64,000 nucleotides of DNA. Source: Candidatus Pantoea varia. Its GTDB lineage: Bacteria > Pseudomonadota > Gammaproteobacteria > Enterobacterales > Enterobacteriaceae. Location of the stretch: contig NZ_FOVG01000001.1 in assembly GCF_900115075.1 (NCBI RefSeq), forward strand, positions 1-64,000, given 5' to 3'. A program made the position numbers and the translations under genes. Shown in pieces: positions 58,088-64,000 of this stretch (the stretch's first letter is position 1; each line of letters starts with the position of its first letter). A model generated the notes under the pieces. The model searched no databases. It saw only the letters and a list, made by a program, of their open reading frames with translations, and was not told the DNA's origin.

Positions 58088-59161
58088 TTATTCAATGAAT
58101 TCAATAAGAAATGGGTCTAACTCCCATAAGGATTTTTTAGAATAGTACTTTTCTCCGTTAAAGTAACATTCTGACCCATCATCCTTTTTCGAGATGGCTA
58201 TAATATGCTTATGATCACGTATTAACGATTCTATGCTCGGAGTAAGGCCTCGAGTCAGAATTAACGTGGGCATTCCATCACGCAAACGGTTTTTTATAAC
58301 CCCTTGCAAATGCACATCGTTAAAACCAAAGCCAAGGCATAGTAAAGAGTTTGTTTTACTTAGTACCGCATTCATCTCTGTTCGTATACTATCGAATAGA
58401 GTGTTTGTTAAAGCATCTTCATATTTTGATGGCCCAGGGATAACTATTGCTTTATCTATGCAGCTTGTATCATTTGTTACTTCTACTGGACCATTTTCAG
58501 TTTTGTTCCACGTAATTGAACCATGTGGTTTATAAATTCTTACAGTTAAAGATGGTTGATGTTTTTTTATTCTTTTTCGTCCATCTATAACATAGCTCAG
58601 TTCGTACTGGGTTAAAAAAAGATTTTCTTTCCTAGGTTTTCTGTACCTGTAGCCGCTAAATCCTGTATCTATAGGAAGAGAAGCAATGTCACAAAAAAGT
58701 TCAACTAATGTATCGTAGTTTGTTGTTATAACTGCAATGCTTTCAGCATTTTGTGGAGCACCATGAAATAATTTCCTTAATAATCTAGGTAAGGGTAGTG
58801 ATTGATGAGATGATTGAGATTGTATAATTTCTTCAGCTATTTTTGTTCTTTCTAAAATTAATCTCGCTGTTTCCTTTCTTAAGCCGTCAATGATTTCATT
58901 TCTGCCATCACTCCCTAAAGATATAGTATTTAATCCATTCTCCAAATTATCTCTTATCCTTTCTAAGGAAGTTTCCCATGTTTTCCTAATACTATCATTC
59001 GTAAGATAATCAGGAATGGTTTTAATTAGATGACTTCCAAGCTCGCTCATTCCTGGAAGGTTATAACCACATGAGAAACCTGAACCAACTAATACTGTTG
59101 GGGTTGCCCTTATAAGAGATTGAATTGCTTGATAGCATTCTTCAGGAAGATCGTTATCCAT
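58088..59161 (-). CDS. SIR2-domain NADase of a SIR2-HerA defence system
   Basis: A 357-residue SIR2-like protein. NAD-binding elements: VLVGSGFSCGYNLPGMSEL (residues ~23-41), VITTNYDTLVELF (Asn near 150) and catalytic-type His in IYKPHGSITW. VIPGP and LCLGFGFNDVHLQ follow. Such proteins deplete NAD+ on infection, causing abortive infection, gated by the HerA ring. Start ATG 59161 has AGAAGGG upstream; the frame's first codon at 59179 is TTG. First gene of the operon. Very AT-rich. Confidence 0.93.
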   Translation of the reverse strand: MDNDLPEECYQAIQSLIRATPTVLVGSGFSCGYNLPGMSELGSHLIKTIPDYLTNDSIRKTWETSLERIRDNLENGLNTISLGSDGRNEIIDGLRKETARLILERTKIAEEIIQSQSSHQSLPLPRLLRKLFHGAPQNAESIAVITTNYDTLVELFCDIASLPIDTGFSGYRYRKPRKENLFLTQYELSYVIDGRKRIKKHQPSLTVRIYKPHGSITWNKTENGPVEVTNDTSCIDKAIVIPGPSKYEDALTNTLFDSIRTEMNAVLSKTNSLLCLGFGFNDVHLQGVIKNRLRDGMPTLILTRGLTPSIESLIRDHKHIIAISKKDDGSECYFNGEKYYSKKSLWELDPFLIEFIE

Positions 59162-59297
59162 AAACCCTTCTTGGTTCAATTTAGAGAACTTATTCGGTCT
59201 TTTTTGGTAAACAATCTATAAATTATATGATCTTGAATGTTTTTACTAGGATTTTTCTTATAAAATAAATTTATTATTTATCAATGATTTAATTTGA

Positions 59298-60485
59298 TTA
59301 TTCGTTAACAAACTTACCCCACCAAGCCATCAACTCAACGCGTTTGATAAGGTATGTTGAACGATTATATGCTTTACGCACCTCATTTTTATCGGTATGA
59401 GCTAGTGCAGCCTCTATAACATCAGCGTTAAAACCAGCTTCGTTTAAAGCAGTACTTGCAATAGAACGCATTCCATGAGCAACAAGCTTTCCACCGTAGC
59501 CAATTCTCTTTAACGCAGCATTAGCTGTTTGACTATTCATCGGTTGTTTAGGGTTATTCCTGCTAGGGAATACATATTCACGATGAGCACTGACTGGCTT
59601 CATCACGTCCAAAATCTCCAACGCCTGAAGTGATAAAGGAACAACGTGCTCACGTTTTGCCTTCATCCGTTCAGCTGGAATCGTCCAAAGCTTTGCATTA
59701 AGGTCAATCTCTTCCCACCGGGCACCAGAAGCCTCAGATGGCCGTACTAGGGTCAGGAGCTGCCATTCGATCAGGCAGCGAGTCGGAACAGATAAATTAG
59801 ACATTACTAACGTACGCATCAGATTTGGTAACTCTTCAGGTCGCAGCGTTGGCATATTCTGCTTTTTAGGCTTCTCAAACGCCATACCAACACCAGAAGC
59901 AGGATTTGCATCAATCAGCCCGGTATTAACTGCATAAATCATAATTTCGTTAATGCGCTGTACCAGCCGGCGAACAGTTTCAAGAGCACCACGGGCCTTA
60001 ATCGGTTCCAGTGCCTCTACAAGCTTGCGAGCTTTAATCTCCTGCACGGGAATCTCGCCTATGGCAGGGAAAACATCTTTCTCAAGAGAACGCCAGATAT
60101 CCTTAGCGTAATCCTGTGTAACGCTAGACTGTTTCAAAATAAACCAGTTAGCGGCCACGGTTGAAAAAATACTGTCTAACGCGATCTGCTGCTGTTCTGA
60201 GACTTGTTCAGCCTGTGTCTGTGGGTCAATGCCGTTAGCGAGTAAGGAGAGGTAATCAGCGCGCAGGCGCCTTGCATCTGCTAGTGAAAGGGCAGGGAAG
60301 GCACCGAGGCCCATCATGGTACGCTGCTTTGTCGCTGGCCTTTGATAGCGAAAGCGCCAAAGCTTCTTTCCGGTAGTTTTCACAACCATGAAAAGCCCAT
60401 CACCATCATGTAGAGTCAAATCTTTATCTGTGGCTTTGGATCGAAGAACTTCAGTGTTGGTGAGAGGGCGCGTAGTCCTTGCCAT
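59298..60485 (-). CDS. int: P4-type tyrosine integrase targeting ssrA
   Basis: A 395-residue recombinase with an N-terminal P4-type arm-binding domain (LTLHDGDGLFMVVKTTGKKLWRFRY), a core-binding domain and a catalytic domain. Catalytic Arg in LVRPSEASGARW, HGMRSIAST (HxxR), His in LAHTDKNEV and Tyr in AYNRSTYLIKR are all present. The gene starts 184 bases from the ssrA 3' end with its promoter inside the att region; paired GTATACCAAT sites there suggest self-repression. Start 60485 (MARTTRPLTN) preferred over 60494. Confidence 0.94.
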   Translation of the reverse strand: MARTTRPLTNTEVLRSKATDKDLTLHDGDGLFMVVKTTGKKLWRFRYQRPATKQRTMMGLGAFPALSLADARRLRADYLSLLANGIDPQTQAEQVSEQQQIALDSIFSTVAANWFILKQSSVTQDYAKDIWRSLEKDVFPAIGEIPVQEIKARKLVEALEPIKARGALETVRRLVQRINEIMIYAVNTGLIDANPASGVGMAFEKPKKQNMPTLRPEELPNLMRTLVMSNLSVPTRCLIEWQLLTLVRPSEASGARWEEIDLNAKLWTIPAERMKAKREHVVPLSLQALEILDVMKPVSAHREYVFPSRNNPKQPMNSQTANAALKRIGYGGKLVAHGMRSIASTALNEAGFNADVIEAALAHTDKNEVRKAYNRSTYLIKRVELMAWWGKFVNE

Positions 60486-60504
60486 GCGGAGCATTCCTGC
60501 GTGA

Positions 60505-60668
60505 ATTGGTATACGTTATTGGCATACATCTTACCGTATACCAATACGTATACCAATTATCGCTGGATTTGGCTGGATCTCTACGGACTACTACAGACGT
60601 AAAAAAGCCCGCGAGGCTGGTTCCAAGCGGGCTTTCAGGACTTTCCCGGACGTATCCGGTACATAATG
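60505..60668. repeat. Integrase arm repeats and ssrA-proximal att region (attR)
   Basis: GTATACCAAT occurs as a direct pair at 60536 and 60548. It also occurs, inverted, at 60505 (ATTGGTATAC) and 60517 (ATTGGCATAC), always with 12-base spacing. 60601-60635 is the working ssrA terminator (AAAAAAGCCCGC...GCGGGCTTT, minus strand), the fourth copy in the window. The crossover is expected inside the ssrA 3' end just to the right, so this terminator was brought in by the satellite. Confidence 0.8.
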
Positions 60669-61030
60669 TGGTGGAGCTGGCGGGAGTTGAACCCGCGTCC
60701 GAAATTACTACACCGTCGGCACTACATGCTTAGTCAGTTTTTACATTCGCCGGTTAGCTGCGAACAGACACGCCACTAACAGACTAGCCTGATTGGATTT
60801 AACGCTTCAACCCCAGGCAAGGTATTCACGCGATCTCTTTTGGGTTTGACTTCTCTTGATCCCCGTCTTAAGAGCGGAAGCTAGGGAGAGAAGGCTCTAA
60901 GCAGGTTATTAAGCTGCTAGTGCGTAGTTTTCGTCGTTTGCGACTATTTTTTTGCGGCTTTTTACGAGGCAAACCGCCCCTCGGCATGCTCCTAAGGCTT
61001 CACAATCCCGTCGAGTCCAGAATCAGCCCC
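60669..61030 (-). ncRNA. ssrA: Transfer-messenger RNA (tmRNA)
   Basis: 362 bases from GGGGCTGATT to the CCA end, with close identity to E. coli ssrA. The 3' tRNA-Ala-like half (TTCAACTCCCGCCAGCTCCACCA) is intact. The tag-coding part reads GCAAACGACGAAAACTACGC then CTAGCAGCT and TAATAA, giving ANDENYALAA. With SmpB it rescues stalled ribosomes. Its 3' end is the integration target for the satellites to the left and has been rebuilt by element C. Confidence 0.97.
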
Positions 61031-61073
61031 AGAACTTCAAATACTAGCAACAAATCAAATGAAAATCCAGTGC

Positions 61074-61556
61074 TTAACGCTTTGAATTCTTCATGATACG
61101 TGCTTTGTCTAACTGCCATTCGCGGTCTTTGATGTCGTCACGCTTGTCGTGCTCTTTCTTACCGCGTGCAACACCAATTTTCAGTTTGCACCAGGCGTTC
61201 TTCCAGTACAGCGACAGCGCCACGATGGTGTAACCTTCGCGGTTGACGCGGCCATACAGGGAATCGAGTTCACGTTGCTTCAGCAGCAGCTTACGGCTGC
61301 GCGTTGGGTCACAGACCACATGGCTGGAGGCAACGGCTAAGGGTTGAAAGGTTGAACCGAACAGAAAGGCTTCGCCATCGCGCAGCAGAATATAGCTGTC
61401 GCTGATGTTGGCTTTACCGGCACGAAGTGACTTAACTTCCCATCCTTGTAACGACAATCCCGCTTCATACTCCTCTTCAATGAAGTACTCGTGGCGGGCG
61501 CGTTTGTTCATGGCAACAGTGGCAGAACCGGGTTTGTGTGCTTTTTTCTTTGTCAT
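61074..61556 (-). CDS. smpB: tmRNA-binding protein SmpB
   Basis: A 160-residue OB-fold protein that carries tmRNA to stalled ribosomes. [21 protein letters not shown] and [18 protein letters not shown] are at the N-terminus; the C-terminal tail [20 protein letters not shown] mimics mRNA in the decoding channel. It is directly upstream of ssrA on the same strand. Confidence 0.97.
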   Translation of the reverse strand: MTKKKAHKPGSATVAMNKRARHEYFIEEEYEAGLSLQGWEVKSLRAGKANISDSYILLRDGEAFLFGSTFQPLAVASSHVVCDPTRSRKLLLKQRELDSLYGRVNREGYTIVALSLYWKNAWCKLKIGVARGKKEHDKRDDIKDREWQLDKARIMKNSKR

Positions 61557-61714
61557 AGTGCGGCGTATTTTACATCACTTAGTCGGTTATCGCATCCCCA
61601 GTCCAGCGGGGCGGCAGGAAACGGGATATTCTAGCACACCCTCACTCGGGGACATTTTTGTTTAATCGCTGAAAATGCTATTATTCAGCGGTTTTGTGAT
61701 GAACAGGAACCATT

Positions 61715-62149
61715 ATGGCTCAGATTAGTCGTTCGGCGCTGGTCCCGTTTAGTGCCGGGCAGATGTACAAACTTGTAAATGATGTGGATGCCTATCCGCA
61801 ATTCCTGCCGGGTTGTACCGGAAGCCGCGTGCTGGATGCGTCAGATAATCAGATGACGGCGTCCGTGGATGTGTCGAAAGCGGGCATCAGCAAAACGTTT
61901 ACCACCCGCAATACCCTGACAGATAACCAGAGCATCCATATGCAACTGGTTGATGGGCCATTCCGCAAGCTGACCGGCGGCTGGACGTTTGTCTCGCTGG
62001 GTGATGATGCCTGCAAGGTTGAGTTAAGCCTGGAGTTCGAATTTACCAACATGCTGGTAGAAATGGCCTTTGGACGTATCTTTAAAGAGCTGGCCAACAG
62101 CATGGTGCAGGCCTTCACCCAGCGGGCCAAAGAGGTTTATCGTGCCTGA
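61715..62149 (+). CDS. ratA: RatA, START-domain protein
   Basis: A 144-residue START/polyketide-cyclase-like protein ([31 protein letters not shown]). In E. coli it was reported to bind 50S subunits and block 70S formation; it is also the homolog of mitochondrial Coq10, so a ubiquinone-related role is an alternative. Divergent from smpB. It overlaps ratB by 8 bases. Confidence 0.94.
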   Translation: MAQISRSALVPFSAGQMYKLVNDVDAYPQFLPGCTGSRVLDASDNQMTASVDVSKAGISKTFTTRNTLTDNQSIHMQLVDGPFRKLTGGWTFVSLGDDACKVELSLEFEFTNMLVEMAFGRIFKELANSMVQAFTQRAKEVYRA

Positions 62150-62435
62150 GATCTCCGTCGAGGTGGTCTATGCCTTGCCTGAAAAGCAGTATCAGCTTTA
62201 CGTGAAAGTGGAGCAGTGCAGCACGGTAGAGCAGGCCATCCTGAAATCAGGTTTGCTTGAACTGCGTCGGGAGATTGACCTCGCCAGCAACAAGGTCGGC
62301 ATCTACAGTCGGCCCGTTAAGCTGGATGATGTGGTGAATGAGGGCGATCGTATTGAGATCTATCGTCCGCTGATTGCCGATCCGAAAGAGTTACGCAGGC
62401 AGCGTGCAGAGCGAGCGGCAGAAAGCAAAAAATAA
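62142..62435 (+). CDS. ratB: RatB, ubiquitin-like-fold protein
   Basis: A 97-residue beta-grasp (RnfH/UPF0125) protein, function unclear. [21 protein letters not shown] at the start and [27 protein letters not shown] in the core match E. coli RatB. The start is GTG at 62142, overlapping the ratA stop; an open frame from 62070 overlaps ratA and is rejected. Confidence 0.93.
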   Translation: MPEISVEVVYALPEKQYQLYVKVEQCSTVEQAILKSGLLELRREIDLASNKVGIYSRPVKLDDVVNEGDRIEIYRPLIADPKELRRQRAERAAESKK

Positions 62436-62471
62436 GCTGTTATCCCGTCAGACTTAGCGGATAACAGACAT

Positions 62472-62499
62472 AAAAAAGGCGCTCAGTGCGCCTTTTTTG
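62472..62499. terminator. Bidirectional terminator, ratAB and bamE
   Basis: AAAAAAGGCGC-TCAGT-GCGCCTTTTTT, between convergent ratB and bamE. Confidence 0.92.
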
Positions 62500-62533
62500 C
62501 TTTCTGACTTTCAGCAGTCTTTCGTGCGTTCAA

Positions 62534-62881
62534 TCAGTCGTTGTTCGGTGACAGATTCTGCTTGTTGTCGATGTTAGTCAGAACACCGTTGCCATCGAAG
62601 TTCAGCGTCAGCGTCTGCTGCTTCACTCGCTCATGGCCTGGCTCCTGACGGAAAACGTAATACCAGACGTTGCTGCCAAACGGGTCTTTCATCATCGGCG
62701 TACCGAGGGTGTAAGCCACCTGCTGCTGTGTCATACCGGTATGAATCTTGGCCACATCGTTGGCAACCAGATAGTTACCCTGGTTGATATCAGGACGATA
62801 GACCACGCGCTCTAAGGTGGAACATCCGGCGGTCATCATCAACATTACTACTGCCGCGGCAGTCAGCGTTTTACAGCGCAT
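62534..62881 (-). CDS. bamE: Outer-membrane assembly lipoprotein BamE
   Basis: A 115-residue lipoprotein of the BAM complex (SmpA). Signal with lipobox MTAGC, then [19 protein letters not shown] and the core [21 protein letters not shown]. It stabilises BamA-BamD for outer-membrane protein insertion. Between recN and ratAB as in E. coli. Confidence 0.96.
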   Translation of the reverse strand: MRCKTLTAAAVVMLMMTAGCSTLERVVYRPDINQGNYLVANDVAKIHTGMTQQQVAYTLGTPMMKDPFGSNVWYYVFRQEPGHERVKQQTLTLNFDGNGVLTNIDNKQNLSPNND

Positions 62882-63067
62882 CTATACATTCCTTTTCCGG
62901 GGCCAAACGCCTTTTACAGGCGGCTTTCTTGCCATCAAAATCTGAACTCTGCCTGCGGCAGGCTTTATTACTCTGGCGACATAAGTGCCGATGATAATAA
63001 ACCTTTTCGCTGTTGGAAACCTCTACAGAGCAAGCATATGACCACGGAGGGTTAAAAAAGTGCGCTG

Positions 63068-64000
63068 CTATGCGGCTAAAAGTTCTTTTGCGTTGGCAAG
63101 GGTGTTACGTGTGACCTCGCTGCCGCCCAGCAGTCGCGCCAGTTCCTGCAGACGTGCCCGCTTGTCCAGCGGCTGCATATGAGTTTCGGTCATTGCGCCA
63201 TCAGTCTCTTTGCTGACATAAAAATGCTGATGACCACAACCAGCCACCTGCGGCAGGTGAGTCACGCACATCACCTGGGTCGATTCACCCAGCTGACGCA
63301 GCAGTTTGCCGACGACGGCAGCGGTCGGGCCGCTGATCCCGACATCCACTTCATCGAAAATCATCGCCGGTGTTTCCATTTTCTTCGCGGTAATCACCTG
63401 AATCGCCAGCGCGATACGTGACAGTTCACCGCCCGAAGCAACTTTGCCTAATGGCTGCAGTGGCTGACCTGGGTTGGTCGTTACCTGGAAATCGACGCGG
63501 CTCGCGCCATCTGCCGTCAGCTGATCCGGATTAAAGGTCAGCGCGATTTTAAACTGGCCATGCGGCATTGAGAGCAGATGCATACTCTGGGTAATCAGCT
63601 GCTGCAGCTCATCGGCATAATGGCTGCGCTGCTGATGCAGCTGCTCTGCGCTTTGCAGCGCGGCCTGATAGTGTTCACCCACCAGTAACTGCAGGCTCTC
63701 CTGATCGCTCTCATGCTGTGATAGCAGCTCTGCTTCCGCCAGCAACTGCTGATGCAGTTCGGGCAGTGCTTCTGGTGTGACGTGATGCTTACGCGCCAGA
63801 GCGATCTGGCGTGAAATACGCTGTTCCAGTTCATACAGGCGGTTAGGGTCCAGATCCAGGCTGTCGCAGTAGTGGCGCAGCTCGTCACTGGCTTCGGTCA
63901 GCTGAATCGCCGCCTCTTCCAGCAGGTTGTGAACGCCGTTCAGCTTCTCATCCAGAGAAGTCAGTTCTGAAATCATTTCACGCGCCGTGTAGAGCAGGCT
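63068..64000 (-). CDS. recN: DNA repair protein RecN, C-terminal part (cut by window edge)
   Basis: The last ~310 residues of the SMC-like recombination repair ATPase; the frame continues past 64000. Seen: coiled-coil returning arm (residues ~1-150 of this part), ABC signature [19 protein letters not shown], Walker [16 protein letters not shown], and [16 protein letters not shown] with the switch His. The C-terminus ends ANAKELLAA. RecN helps repair double-strand breaks and is SOS-induced in E. coli. Confidence 0.96.
   Translation of the reverse strand, partial: SLLYTAREMISELTSLDEKLNGVHNLLEEAAIQLTEASDELRHYCDSLDLDPNRLYELEQRISRQIALARKHHVTPEALPELHQQLLAEAELLSQHESDQESLQLLVGEHYQAALQSAEQLHQQRSHYADELQQLITQSMHLLSMPHGQFKIALTFNPDQLTADGASRVDFQVTTNPGQPLQPLGKVASGGELSRIALAIQVITAKKMETPAMIFDEVDVGISGPTAAVVGKLLRQLGESTQVMCVTHLPQVAGCGHQHFYVSKETDGAMTETHMQPLDKRARLQELARLLGGSEVTRNTLANAKELLAA

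Larger units (their letters stand above)
48480..60668. mobile_element. Element C: P4-like phage satellite integrated at ssrA
   Basis: About 12.2 kb, the size of P4 (11.6 kb). It has the P4 gene set in P4 order: integrase next to the att site, cargo, cos site, psu and delta/ogr on one strand, then vis, immunity region, ash, small ORFs and alpha on the other. Delta-box promoters, iterons and att sites are present. Capsid, tail and terminase genes are absent, so it must borrow a P2-like helper's particle. Sid was not found. Cargo: SIR2-HerA and an HNH protein. All core genes look intact, so it may still be mobile. Confidence 0.9.

Noticed and set aside
63595..63888. Open frames antisense or out of frame to recN, emrB, proW, nrdE and other core genes
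   Set aside because: They are frame shadows of strongly conserved genes with no independent ribosome sites or family resemblance.

Overview
The window is a chromosomal stretch of an enterobacterium, most likely Erwiniaceae and probably Pantoea. It starts at the 3' end of an rRNA operon (23S tail and 5S) and runs through blocks that are syntenic and closely similar to Escherichia coli: kgtP-yfiM-pssA-patZ-tapT-trxC-yfiF, emrRAB, proVWX, nrdHIEF, ygaM-ygaC, and ssrA-smpB-ratAB-bamE-recN. The genus is inferred from sequence resemblance and from genes absent in E. coli (RIO kinase, Anbu operon); no search was run.

Layout. 1-22.9 kb is conserved core: 5S rRNA, alpha-ketoglutarate permease, a decayed yfiM, phospholipid synthesis, protein acetyltransferase, tRNA modification, thioredoxin 2, multidrug efflux (emrRAB), an MFS exporter, glycine betaine/proline uptake (proVWX) and class Ib ribonucleotide reductase with a pair of NrdR boxes. 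23-26.4 kb holds S-methylmethionine salvage (mmuPM behind tandem MetJ boxes), a lipoprotein and speG. 26.7-31.7 kb is a five-gene peptide-type ABC importer. 31.7-35.2 kb is a Mg2+ transport locus: a proline-rich leader peptide, the mgtA P-type ATPase and a 28-residue membrane peptide. 35.2-41.5 kb carries a RIO-type kinase, a cold-shock-domain protein, a YmjA-like protein and the Anbu proteasome-like operon with transglutaminase, alpha-E and ATP-grasp partners. 41.7-45.0 kb is a Fur-box-led siderophore-binding protein plus the CirA receptor.

45.1-60.7 kb is a composite island beside the 3' end of ssrA (tmRNA). Four copies of the ssrA terminator region mark its joints, implying three successive insertions. 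Element A keeps a putative membrane-active toxin/immunity pair and a shredded P4-type primase remnant. Element B keeps an RNase A-like toxin with a CdiI_2-like immunity protein. Element C is an apparently complete P4-like phage satellite: integrase, Vis/AlpA regulator, a CI-type antisense-RNA immunity region, Ash/Icd, ORF106, alpha primase-helicase, iteron clusters resembling ori and crr, Ogr/Delta activator with three TGT-N12-ACA activator boxes, a Psu-family protein and a 186/P2-like cos site. Its defence slot between cos and int carries a SIR2-HerA anti-phage pair. A second cargo position between alpha and the distal att site carries a zinc-finger HNH nuclease.

60.7-64 kb returns to core: ssrA, smpB, ratA, ratB, bamE and a recN gene cut by the window edge. 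The most rewarding part is the island: a P4-like satellite whose regulatory and packaging signals can all be read, stacked on two eroded elements that now consist mainly of toxin-immunity modules.
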